Below are positions 53,448-60,238 of a stretch of 60,238 nt of DNA, piece after piece (within the stretch, counting starts at the first letter, position 1; the number at the start of each line of letters is the position of its first letter). Origin of the DNA: Vibrio sp. RE86 (GTDB taxonomy: Bacteria; Pseudomonadota; Gammaproteobacteria; Enterobacterales; Vibrionaceae). The DNA lies in contig NZ_VTXI01000026.1 in NCBI RefSeq assembly GCF_013114545.1, positions 1 through 60,238 of the forward strand. The letters run 5' to 3'. A program made the translations under genes and the position numbers. The notes beneath the pieces were generated by a model. The model worked only from the letters and a program-made list of their open reading frames with translations. It did no database searches and was not told the DNA's origin.

Positions 53448-54995
53448 ATGAACGATCAAGTCATTATCTTCGACACCACTTTACGTGATGGCGAACAAGC
53501 GTTGTCAGCAAGCTTGACGGTTAAAGAAAAACTGCAAATTGCCTATGCGCTTGAAAGGCTCGGCGTTGATGTGATCGAAGCGGGCTTCCCTGTTTCTTCA
53601 CCAGGTGATTTTGAGTCTGTACAAACCATCGCACGTAACATCAAGAACAGCCGAATCTGTGGTCTTTCGCGAGCCGTTGCAAAAGATATTGATGCTGCTG
53701 CTGAAGCACTAAAGGTCGCAGATCAGTTCCGAATTCATACGTTCATTTCGACTTCTACTGTTCATGTCCAAGACAAACTACGTCGCAGCTATGATGATGT
53801 TGTCGAAATGGGCGTGAAAGCAGTAAAACATGCTCGTAAATACACTGACGATGTTGAGTTCTCATGTGAAGATGCCGGCCGCACCCCAATCGACAATCTA
53901 TGTCGCATGGTCGAAGCCGCTATCGATGCTGGTGCGAATACCATCAACATCCCAGATACAGTCGGCTACACCGTCCCTAATGAATTTGGCGGTATCATCC
54001 AAACGCTTTTCAACCGCGTTCCAAACATCGACAAAGCCATCATATCTGTTCACTGTCACGATGATTTAGGCATGTCAGTTGCGAACTCAATCGCTGCGGT
54101 TCAAGCAGGTGCGCGTCAGATTGAAGGGACGATCAATGGTATCGGTGAGCGTGCTGGTAACTGTTCGCTAGAAGAGATCGCAATGATCATCAAGACTCGC
54201 CAAGAGTTACTAGGCGTTCATACAGGCCTAAAACATGATGAAATCCACCGTACCAGTAAGCTAGTTAGCCAACTGTGCAACATGCCAATCCAAGACAATA
54301 AGGCAATCGTGGGTTCAAATGCTTTCAGTCACTCTTCAGGTATTCACCAAGATGGGATGCTAAAAAACAAAAACACCTACGAGATCATGACCCCAGAGTC
54401 GATCGGTCTTAAAAACCAAGCGCTTAACCTAACCAGTCGCTCAGGCCGTGCTGCAGTTAAGAGTCACATGGACACCATGGGCTACAAGGAAGAGGAGTAC
54501 AACCTAGACGCTTTGTACGAAGATTTCTTGAAGCTAGCTGACCGTAAAGGCCAAGTATTCGATTACGATCTAGAAGCGTTAATGCATTTCTCTAACCTGC
54601 GTGAAGAAGATGACTTCTACAAATTGAACTACCTAAGCGTTCAATCAGGCAGTGTTATGGCAACCACCAGTATCAAGCTTCAGTGTGGTGACGAAGAGCA
54701 AGCCGAAGCCGCTGTTGGTAATGGACCTGTCGATGCACTATATCAGTGTATCTATCGTGTGACTGGTTATGATATTGTTCTAGATAAGTTTGATTTGACC
54801 GCAAAAGGCGAAGGTGAAGATGGTTTAGGCCAAGCCGACATCATCGCTAATTACAAAGGTCGTAAGTACCATGGTACAGGTGTATCAACTGATATTGTTG
54901 AAGCTTCTGGTCAAGCGCTATTACACGTAATCAACAGCATTCACCGCGCTGATAAGATAGCTGAAATCAAACAGAAAAAAATCGCAACCGTTTAA
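53448..54995 (+). CDS. leuA: 2-isopropylmalate synthase
   Basis: Condenses 2-oxoisovalerate with acetyl-CoA, committing carbon to leucine. The 515-residue protein has the catalytic/metal start IIFDTTLRDGEQALSASLT, VHCHDDLGMSVANS (metal His pair), NGIGERAGNCSLEE, and a C-terminal LeuA allosteric domain for leucine feedback. It is first in leuABCD, downstream of the attenuator. Length is normal. Confidence 0.97.
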   Translation: MNDQVIIFDTTLRDGEQALSASLTVKEKLQIAYALERLGVDVIEAGFPVSSPGDFESVQTIARNIKNSRICGLSRAVAKDIDAAAEALKVADQFRIHTFISTSTVHVQDKLRRSYDDVVEMGVKAVKHARKYTDDVEFSCEDAGRTPIDNLCRMVEAAIDAGANTINIPDTVGYTVPNEFGGIIQTLFNRVPNIDKAIISVHCHDDLGMSVANSIAAVQAGARQIEGTINGIGERAGNCSLEEIAMIIKTRQELLGVHTGLKHDEIHRTSKLVSQLCNMPIQDNKAIVGSNAFSHSSGIHQDGMLKNKNTYEIMTPESIGLKNQALNLTSRSGRAAVKSHMDTMGYKEEEYNLDALYEDFLKLADRKGQVFDYDLEALMHFSNLREEDDFYKLNYLSVQSGSVMATTSIKLQCGDEEQAEAAVGNGPVDALYQCIYRVTGYDIVLDKFDLTAKGEGEDGLGQADIIANYKGRKYHGTGVSTDIVEASGQALLHVINSIHRADKIAEIKQKKIATV

Positions 54996-55087
54996 GCCCA
55001 ATCAATGTCCTTGAGCTTGTCGGAGCTCAAGGACGAGTAAGAATTTAGGGCGCTAGCCCAGCAAGAAATAAAAATTAAAGGATTAAC

Positions 55088-56179
55088 ATGACAGACAAAA
55101 CTTACAAGATCGCCGTATTACCAGGCGACGGCATCGGCCCAGAAGTAATGGCTCAAGCAGAAAAAGTGCTTAATGCGATCGAGACTAAACACGGCATCAC
55201 ATTTGAGCGTGAAGAGCATGATGTCGGCGGTATTGCGATTGATAACCACGGTTGCCCACTTCCAGAGAGCACAGTAAAAGCATGTGAAGAATCAGATGCA
55301 GTACTATTCGGCTCAGTAGGCGGCCCAAAATGGGAACACCTTCCACCAAATGACCAACCAGAGCGTGGCGCCCTACTTCCTCTGCGTAAACACTTCCAAT
55401 TGTTCTGTAACCTGCGTCCAGCACAGATCCATCAAGGCCTAGAAGCATTCTCACCACTGCGTGCAGATATCTCAGGGAACGGCTTCGATATCGTGGTTGT
55501 ACGCGAGCTAACTGGCGGCATCTACTTCGGCCAACCGAAAGGTCGTGAAGGCGAAGGTCCAAACGAAAAAGCTTTCGATACTGAGGTTTACCACCGTTTC
55601 GAGATTGAGCGTATTGCTAAGATTGCTTTTGAATCGGCACGTCTACGTGACAAAAAAGTCTGCTCTATCGACAAAGCAAACGTACTGCAAAGCTCTATCC
55701 TATGGCGCGAAGTGGTTGAAGAGATCGCAAAAGATTACCCAGATGTTGAGCTGTCACATATGTACATCGACAACGCAACCATGCAGCTAATCAAAGATCC
55801 TTCACAGTTCGACGTGATGCTGTGTTCAAACATCTTCGGCGACATCATCTCTGATGAGTGTGCAATGATCACTGGCTCAATGGGCATGCTTCCATCAGCA
55901 TCACTAAACGAGAGCAAGTTTGGTCTTTACGAACCTGCAGGTGGCAGCGCGCCAGACATCGCAGGCAAGAACATTGCAAACCCAGTAGCGCAAATTCTAT
56001 CTGCGGCACTAATGCTGCGTTATAGCCTGGGTGAAGAAACAGCAGCACAAGACATTGAAGCTGCAGTTTCTAAAGCACTATCAGCAGGCGAGCTAACCGG
56101 CGACCTATCAGGTGACAAACCAGCGCTATCAACGTCAGAGATGGGCGATAAGATCGCTGAGTACATCCTAAATTCTTAA
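55088..56179 (+). CDS. leuB: 3-isopropylmalate dehydrogenase
   Basis: NAD-dependent oxidation and decarboxylation of 3-isopropylmalate. The 363-residue protein has YKIAVLPGDGIGPEVMAQAE, VRELTGGIYFGQPKGR, the metal/substrate region DNATMQLIKDPSQFD and NIFGDIISDE, and GSAPDIAGKNIANP. It lies 92 bases after leuA, with a weak hairpin-like stretch (CCTTGAGC..GCTCAAGG, about 55011-55034) between them that might tune expression. Confidence 0.97.
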   Translation: MTDKTYKIAVLPGDGIGPEVMAQAEKVLNAIETKHGITFEREEHDVGGIAIDNHGCPLPESTVKACEESDAVLFGSVGGPKWEHLPPNDQPERGALLPLRKHFQLFCNLRPAQIHQGLEAFSPLRADISGNGFDIVVVRELTGGIYFGQPKGREGEGPNEKAFDTEVYHRFEIERIAKIAFESARLRDKKVCSIDKANVLQSSILWREVVEEIAKDYPDVELSHMYIDNATMQLIKDPSQFDVMLCSNIFGDIISDECAMITGSMGMLPSASLNESKFGLYEPAGGSAPDIAGKNIANPVAQILSAALMLRYSLGEETAAQDIEAAVSKALSAGELTGDLSGDKPALSTSEMGDKIAEYILNS

Positions 56180-56250
56180 TTTAAGCAGACAGATAATAAT
56201 TATTCGCTCCTGATAAGCCGTTGTCAGGAGCTACACACAGGATAGTGATA

Positions 56251-57648
56251 ATGGGCAAAACATTATACGAAAAGGTCTACGACGCACACGTTGCCGTAGC
56301 CGCAGAGGGTGAAAACCCAATTCTTTACATCGACCGTCACTTGGTTCACGAAGTAACCTCACCACAGGCATTCGATGGTCTGCGTGAGAAAGGTCGTAAG
56401 GTTCGTCAGGTAAGCAAGACATTTGCAACCATGGACCACAACGTTTCAACGCAAACTAAAGACATCAACGCATCAGGTGAGATGGCGCGCATTCAGATGG
56501 AAACTCTATCGAAGAACTGTGAAGAGTTTGGCGTTACGCTTTACGACATCAACCACAAATACCAAGGTATTGTGCACGTAATGGGTCCAGAGCTAGGTAT
56601 TACGCTACCAGGCATGACGATTGTTTGTGGTGACTCACACACGGCAACGCACGGCGCATTTGGCTCACTAGCATTTGGTATCGGTACATCTGAAGTTGAA
56701 CACGTACTAGCAACTCAAACGCTAAAGCAAGCACGCGCTAAAACCATGAAGATCGAAGTGAAAGGCAAGGTAGCATCCGGCATCACGGCAAAAGATATCG
56801 TACTAGCAATCATCGGTGAAACGACGGCTGCAGGCGGTACTGGCTACGTAGTTGAATTCTGTGGTGAAGCGATTACTGATCTTACGATGGAAGGTCGTAT
56901 GACGGTATGTAACATGGCTATCGAGCTAGGTGCGAAAGCTGGTCTTATCGCTCCAGACGAAACCACATTCGAATACATCAAGGGTCGTAAGTTCGCGCCA
57001 GTTGGTGAAGATTTAGAAGCCGCAATTGAATACTGGTCGTCACTAAAAACTGACGATGATGCAGAATTTGATGCCGTTGTAACGCTTAACGCTGAAGACA
57101 TCAAGCCACAGGTAACTTGGGGTACTAACCCAGGTCAAGTAATTGCTGTTGATCAACCTATTCCGGCTCCAGAAAGCTTTGCAGATCCTGTAGAAAAAGC
57201 ATCAGCTGAAAAAGCGTTGGCTTACATGGGTCTAGAAGCAGGCAAAGCACTATCTGACTACAAAGTAGATAAAGTATTCGTTGGCTCTTGTACTAACTCA
57301 CGTATCGAAGACATGCGTGCAGCCGCAGAAGTGGCAAAAGGTCGTAAGGTCGCGAATAACGTGCAAGCGCTAATCGTACCTGGTTCTGAGCAAGTTAAAG
57401 CGCAAGCGGAAGCAGAAGGCTTAGACGTAATCTTTAAAGAAGCTGGTTTTGAATGGCGTCTACCAGGTTGTTCTATGTGTCTAGCGATGAACAATGACCG
57501 TCTAGGTCCACATGAGCGTTGCGCGTCTACCTCAAACCGTAACTTTGAAGGTCGCCAAGGCCGTGATGGTCGTACCCACCTAGTGAGTCCTGCAATGGCA
57601 GCGGCGGCGGCGATTGCTGGTCACTTTGTTGATATTCGTGAATTATAA
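56251..57648 (+). CDS. leuC: 3-isopropylmalate dehydratase large subunit
   Basis: With LeuD isomerises 2- to 3-isopropylmalate using a 4Fe-4S cluster. The 465-residue aconitase-type protein has GDSHTATHGAFGSLAFGIG, the cluster ligands in VGSCTNSRIEDMRAA and PGCSMCLAMN, and TSNRNFEGRQG. I chose the ATG at 56251 (MGKTLYEKVYDAH), with AGGAT upstream, giving the family start. The frame is open 10 codons upstream from a TTG. Confidence 0.97.
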   Translation: MGKTLYEKVYDAHVAVAAEGENPILYIDRHLVHEVTSPQAFDGLREKGRKVRQVSKTFATMDHNVSTQTKDINASGEMARIQMETLSKNCEEFGVTLYDINHKYQGIVHVMGPELGITLPGMTIVCGDSHTATHGAFGSLAFGIGTSEVEHVLATQTLKQARAKTMKIEVKGKVASGITAKDIVLAIIGETTAAGGTGYVVEFCGEAITDLTMEGRMTVCNMAIELGAKAGLIAPDETTFEYIKGRKFAPVGEDLEAAIEYWSSLKTDDDAEFDAVVTLNAEDIKPQVTWGTNPGQVIAVDQPIPAPESFADPVEKASAEKALAYMGLEAGKALSDYKVDKVFVGSCTNSRIEDMRAAAEVAKGRKVANNVQALIVPGSEQVKAQAEAEGLDVIFKEAGFEWRLPGCSMCLAMNNDRLGPHERCASTSNRNFEGRQGRDGRTHLVSPAMAAAAAIAGHFVDIREL

Positions 57649-57659
57649 GGAGAATAGTC

Positions 57660-58262
57660 ATGTCAGGTTTTAAACAACATACAGGCTTGGTTGTTCCTCT
57701 GGATGCAGCGAACGTTGATACCGATGCAATCATCCCTAAGCAGTTCCTACAAAAGGTTTCCCGCCTAGGTTTTGGTAAGCACCTATTCCACGATTGGCGC
57801 TTCCTAGATGACGCTGGCGAGCAGCCAAACCCAGAGTTTGTGATGAACGCTCCTCGCTACCAAGGCGCTTCTATCCTGCTAGCTCGTGAAAACTTCGGCT
57901 GTGGTTCTTCACGCGAACATGCACCATGGGCATTGGCGGATTACGGCATCAAGGCGATGATCGCGCCAAGCTTTGCAGATATCTTCTACGGTAACTCAAT
58001 CAACAACCAGATGGTTCCCGTTCGTCTAACTGAGCAAGAAGTAGATGAAATCTTCCAGTTCATTGAAGCAAACGAAGGCGCACAAGTTGAGGTAGACCTA
58101 GAAGCAAACGTAGTTCGTGCGAACGGTAAAGAGTACTCGTTTGAGATTGATACATTCCGCCGTCACTGCTTACTAAACGGCTTGGATAACATCGGCTTAA
58201 CACTTCAGCATGAAGATAAGATTGCAGATTATGAAGGACGTATTCCCTCCTTCTTAAAATAA
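57660..58262 (+). CDS. leuD: 3-isopropylmalate dehydratase small subunit
   Basis: Swivel-domain partner of LeuC. The 200-residue protein shows NVDTDAIIPKQFLQKV and the active-site stretch NFGCGSSREHAPWALADYG. Start ATG at 57660 with AAGGAG a few bases upstream, 11 bases after leuC. It is last in leuABCD and ends at the terminator at 58271-58300. Confidence 0.97.
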   Translation: MSGFKQHTGLVVPLDAANVDTDAIIPKQFLQKVSRLGFGKHLFHDWRFLDDAGEQPNPEFVMNAPRYQGASILLARENFGCGSSREHAPWALADYGIKAMIAPSFADIFYGNSINNQMVPVRLTEQEVDEIFQFIEANEGAQVEVDLEANVVRANGKEYSFEIDTFRRHCLLNGLDNIGLTLQHEDKIADYEGRIPSFLK

Positions 58263-58270
58263 TGTTTCCT

Positions 58271-58300
58271 AAAACCTTCTATCATTAGAAGGTTTTTTTT
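58271..58300 (+). terminator. Terminator of leuABCD
   Basis: A perfect nine-pair stem AACCTTCTA / TAGAAGGTT with a TCAT loop and eight T. Confidence 0.9.
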
Positions 58301-58375
58301 GGGCTTAATAAAATGCTTGAACTCCAATAAACAACATGACATTCTGTATCGATGGTAGATATGGAGGAAATGCTG

Positions 58376-58963
58376 ATGAACTATTGGAGAACAATATCAC
58401 TATTGGTGCTGTTAATGCTCTCAATAGATGTCATTGGTGCTTCTGAATGGTATTACTGGCAAAGAGATAATTTACTGCATGGAGAAATTTGGCGACTGTT
58501 CACAGGTCAGGTTGTGCATACCAATCAAGCTCATTTGGTCGGCAACATTGCTGTCCTTATCATGCTTTGCCATTTCTACGAAAGTATTCTAGATGGCATT
58601 AAACTAATAGCTCTCTCTTTTGCTATCGGTGTTAGTATCAGCCTATCGCTATTCTATACTGCAATAGACACTTACCTTGGGTTTTCTGGCATCCTTCATG
58701 GACTTTTTGTTTGGTGTGCAATTAAGGAAATTCATCAAGGTAAGGTTTCTGGGTGGATTATTCTTATAGCGATCACAGGTAAGCTCCTTCAGGACGGCAT
58801 ATATGGGCCAGCAGTATCAACCTCAGAGCTCATCGAGGCCAGAGTCGCAATCGAAGCTCATGATGCCGGAGCTCTGTTCGGAGGGATTTTTGCCCTACTA
58901 TCCATTGCGAGTCCAATTCGACCACATATAAACTTGTTTGCTACCCTTTCTCATAGCCGGTGA
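58376..58963 (+). CDS. rrtA: Rhombosortase (rhomboid-family GlyGly-CTERM sorting protease)
   Basis: A 195-residue inner-membrane rhomboid serine protease. Rhomboid marks are WRLFTGQVVHTNQAHLVGN (H53 and N57 of the HxxxN oxyanion motif), nucleophile Ser104 in LGFSGILHG, and His162 in HDAGALFGG; about six membrane segments can be drawn. The small size, without extra domains, and the GFSGxLHG motif fit rhombosortase (RrtA, RssP in V. cholerae), which cuts GlyGly-CTERM tails. I chose the ATG at 58376 because GGAGG stands 8 bases upstream; three earlier in-frame ATGs exist. A substrate candidate ends at 43952. It lies downstream of the leuD terminator. Confidence 0.85.
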   Translation: MNYWRTISLLVLLMLSIDVIGASEWYYWQRDNLLHGEIWRLFTGQVVHTNQAHLVGNIAVLIMLCHFYESILDGIKLIALSFAIGVSISLSLFYTAIDTYLGFSGILHGLFVWCAIKEIHQGKVSGWIILIAITGKLLQDGIYGPAVSTSELIEARVAIEAHDAGALFGGIFALLSIASPIRPHINLFATLSHSR

Positions 58964-59019
58964 AATTTAATTCCTGCATTATAGGTCTGTAAAGTAGAAC
59001 CCAAATGCATGGAGCATTC

Positions 59020-59802
59020 ATGAAGTTACTTTTTATCTTGCTGATAGCAACAATCGCTTTTTCTTCTCACGCGGCACCTAAATCTGAGTTGTGGCCTTTT
59101 TGGCAGCAATCCAACGAAGAAAACACGGCCACGATTTCTCATCGAGATTGGCAGAACTTTCTTGATAACTATTTAGTTAAAGATAAAGACTACACGTTAG
59201 TAACATACGGGTCTGTCTCAAGCCAAGATAAGCAGAAGTTAAATCGGTATATCGAATCTCTTGAAAACATTGATCCTCGTGAATATTCGTTAAACGAGCA
59301 ATATGCGTATTGGGTCAACCTATACAATGCGATTACCGTCGATTTGATCCTTGATGACTACCCCGTTAAATCAATAACCAAGTTAGGTGGATTATTTAGT
59401 TTTGGCCCTTGGGGAGATGAAGTAGCGAAAGTTGCAGGTAAAAAACTCTCTCTGAATGATATAGAGCATCGAATTCTTCGCCCTATCTGGAATGATCCAC
59501 GTACTCACTACGCGGTCAATTGCGCGAGCTTAGGTTGCCCAAATCTACAAACCCAAGCTTTTACTGCTAATAATACCGAACAACTCTTAGAGCAAGCAGC
59601 TGAAGAGTTTATTAACAGTGATAAAGGCGTCCTTATCGTTGGCAACAAAGCTCAACTTTCATCTATCTATGATTGGTTCTCAGACGACTTTGGTAACAAG
59701 CAGGAGTTGGTTCAACACTTAACAAAATATCGACCTGAATTAGCTAGCCTCAATGGTAAGCTCAGTTATGAATACGACTGGGATTTGAACGATAAGAAGT
59801 AG
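59020..59802 (+). CDS. DUF547-domain exported protein
   Basis: A 260-residue protein with a signal peptide (about 1-18, ending SHAAP) and a DUF547 domain: LNEQYAYWVNLYNAITVDLIL, SLNDIEHRILRP and HYAVNCASLGCPNL, whose Cys and His residues recall cysteine-peptidase-like folds. The biochemical function is unknown. I chose the ATG at 59020 because GGAG stands 5 bases upstream; an ATG at 59005 is in frame but lacks a ribosome site. It lies 56 bases after rrtA and may be co-transcribed with it. Confidence 0.85.
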   Translation: MKLLFILLIATIAFSSHAAPKSELWPFWQQSNEENTATISHRDWQNFLDNYLVKDKDYTLVTYGSVSSQDKQKLNRYIESLENIDPREYSLNEQYAYWVNLYNAITVDLILDDYPVKSITKLGGLFSFGPWGDEVAKVAGKKLSLNDIEHRILRPIWNDPRTHYAVNCASLGCPNLQTQAFTANNTEQLLEQAAEEFINSDKGVLIVGNKAQLSSIYDWFSDDFGNKQELVQHLTKYRPELASLNGKLSYEYDWDLNDKK

Positions 59803-59820
59803 TCAAATAGAAAACCCTAG

Positions 59821-59850
59821 AGGGCTGGAAATTAATACCAGTCCTTTTTT
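59821..59850 (+). terminator. Terminator of the DUF547 gene
   Basis: An AGGGCTGG / CCAGTCCT stem (one G-U pair) with a 9-base loop is followed by six T. Confidence 0.8.
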
Positions 59851-59911
59851 ATTATTGTCATTATCGACAATAGCGAACTAAAAAGTTTGATAGCTGTTAG
59901 AAAAAGCCAAC

Positions 59912-59949
59912 GAGATTCCCTGCTCACCCCTTCGTCGTTCTATGGAATA
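59912..59949. repeat. Partial Vibrio-type palindromic repeat
   Basis: Matches the right half of the repeat at 3842-3951: GAGATTCCCT, CTC, CGTCG and TCTATGGAAT occur in the same order and spacing. The left arm is not evident here. Confidence 0.6.
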
Positions 59950-60170
59950 CAATCAATAGCCCTAAGATCTGTCTCGTTTCGCCAGCAAGACATGAGCTTT
60001 CTCCCTTGAAAGCGAAAAGCCCGTAGTATCAGCAACGGCCTTATAAAATGACAAAAACCGAGTCGTAAAAATAAATGGCTGACGGCTAGGCTGGCATTCC
60101 AGCGGGACTCATTGGTCGCAGAGCGAAATATTCCTTGTCTCGTCCTAAAATACGTTGACGATTTTTAATA

Positions 60171-60199
60171 AGCCAGTAACGCAAGTTGCTGGCTTTTTT
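60171..60199 (+). terminator. Rho-independent terminator near the right edge
   Basis: An AGCCAGTAAC / GTTGCTGGCT stem (one mismatch) with a GCAA loop is followed by six T. No gene upstream in the window clearly uses it. Confidence 0.75.
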
Positions 60200-60238
60200 C
60201 ATGCACCTTATTTGGCGTATTCATACCCAGGCTAAGAT

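Larger units (their letters stand above)
59803..60238. other. Right-end intergenic region
   Basis: No gene is seen. It holds a terminator (59821-59850), a partial palindromic repeat (59912-59949), a stretch with short inverted repeats such as CTGGCATTCCAG near 60092, and a second terminator (60171-60199) that might belong to an unseen short transcript. Confidence 0.5.

Noticed and set aside
53211..53459. 82-codon minus-strand frame over the leu leader
   Set aside because: It covers the promoter-proximal leader, the attenuator and the leuA start, and reads like the antisense of the leader peptide.

Overview
This window is a contiguous piece of a Vibrio (Vibrionaceae) main chromosome. The gene order cca-eno-pyrG-mazG-relA-rlmD / barA / acpS-pdxJ-recO-era-rnc-lepB-lepA-rseCBA-rpoE / nadB / sdhE / ygfZ / ubiI-ubiH-ygfB / zapA-6S RNA-fau / rpiA / serA / ilvIH / leuO / leuABCD is the housekeeping order known from Vibrio, and the protein sequences read as Vibrio orthologues. 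I cannot name the species. No rRNA, tRNA, CRISPR array, phage or transposase gene is visible. Intergenic regions carry several small palindromic, MITE-like repeats of Vibrio type.

Layout. 1-2.6 kb: gspA-gspB, the ATPase and inner-membrane pair that helps the type II secretion secretin cross the peptidoglycan. 2.6-12 kb: tRNA end repair (cca), glycolysis (eno), CTP synthesis (pyrG), NTP clean-up (mazG), stringent response (relA) and rRNA methylation (rlmD). 12-14.9 kb: the BarA/VarS hybrid kinase. 15-24.3 kb: a long leftward block with acpS, pdxJ, recO, era, rnc, lepB, lepA and the sigma-E operon rpoE-rseABC. 24.7-33.9 kb: nadB, sdhE-ygfX, ygfZ, a YbaK-type deacylase, an unidentified structured RNA candidate, ytfK, two ubiquinone hydroxylases, ygfB, zapA, 6S RNA and fau. 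34-41.8 kb: rpiA, serA (with two PurR-like operators), ilvIH, an acyl-CoA synthetase and leuO.

42.2-51.3 kb is the unusual part. A 490-residue OmpA-type hybrid carries a TolA-like repeat coil. A 2387-residue surface protein carries FG-GAP repeats, many Ig/cadherin-like domains, three chitin-binding-like (CBM5/12) inserts, a calcium-binding region and a C-terminal tail of GlyGly-CTERM type. The pair is flanked by two near-identical terminator hairpins (28 of 30 bases) in direct orientation, which looks like an insertion between leuO and the glycosyltransferase/PAP2 pair at 51.3-52.9 kb.

52.9-60.2 kb: the leuABCD operon with a leucine-rich leader peptide and attenuator, then a small rhomboid protease that I read as rhombosortase (RrtA), and a DUF547 protein. 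Rhombosortase is the known processing enzyme for GlyGly-CTERM proteins, which are exported by the type II system. The window therefore holds three parts of one route: T2SS assembly factors (gspAB), a candidate giant substrate, and the candidate sorting protease. This link is inference from motifs and known biology, not shown by the sequence alone.
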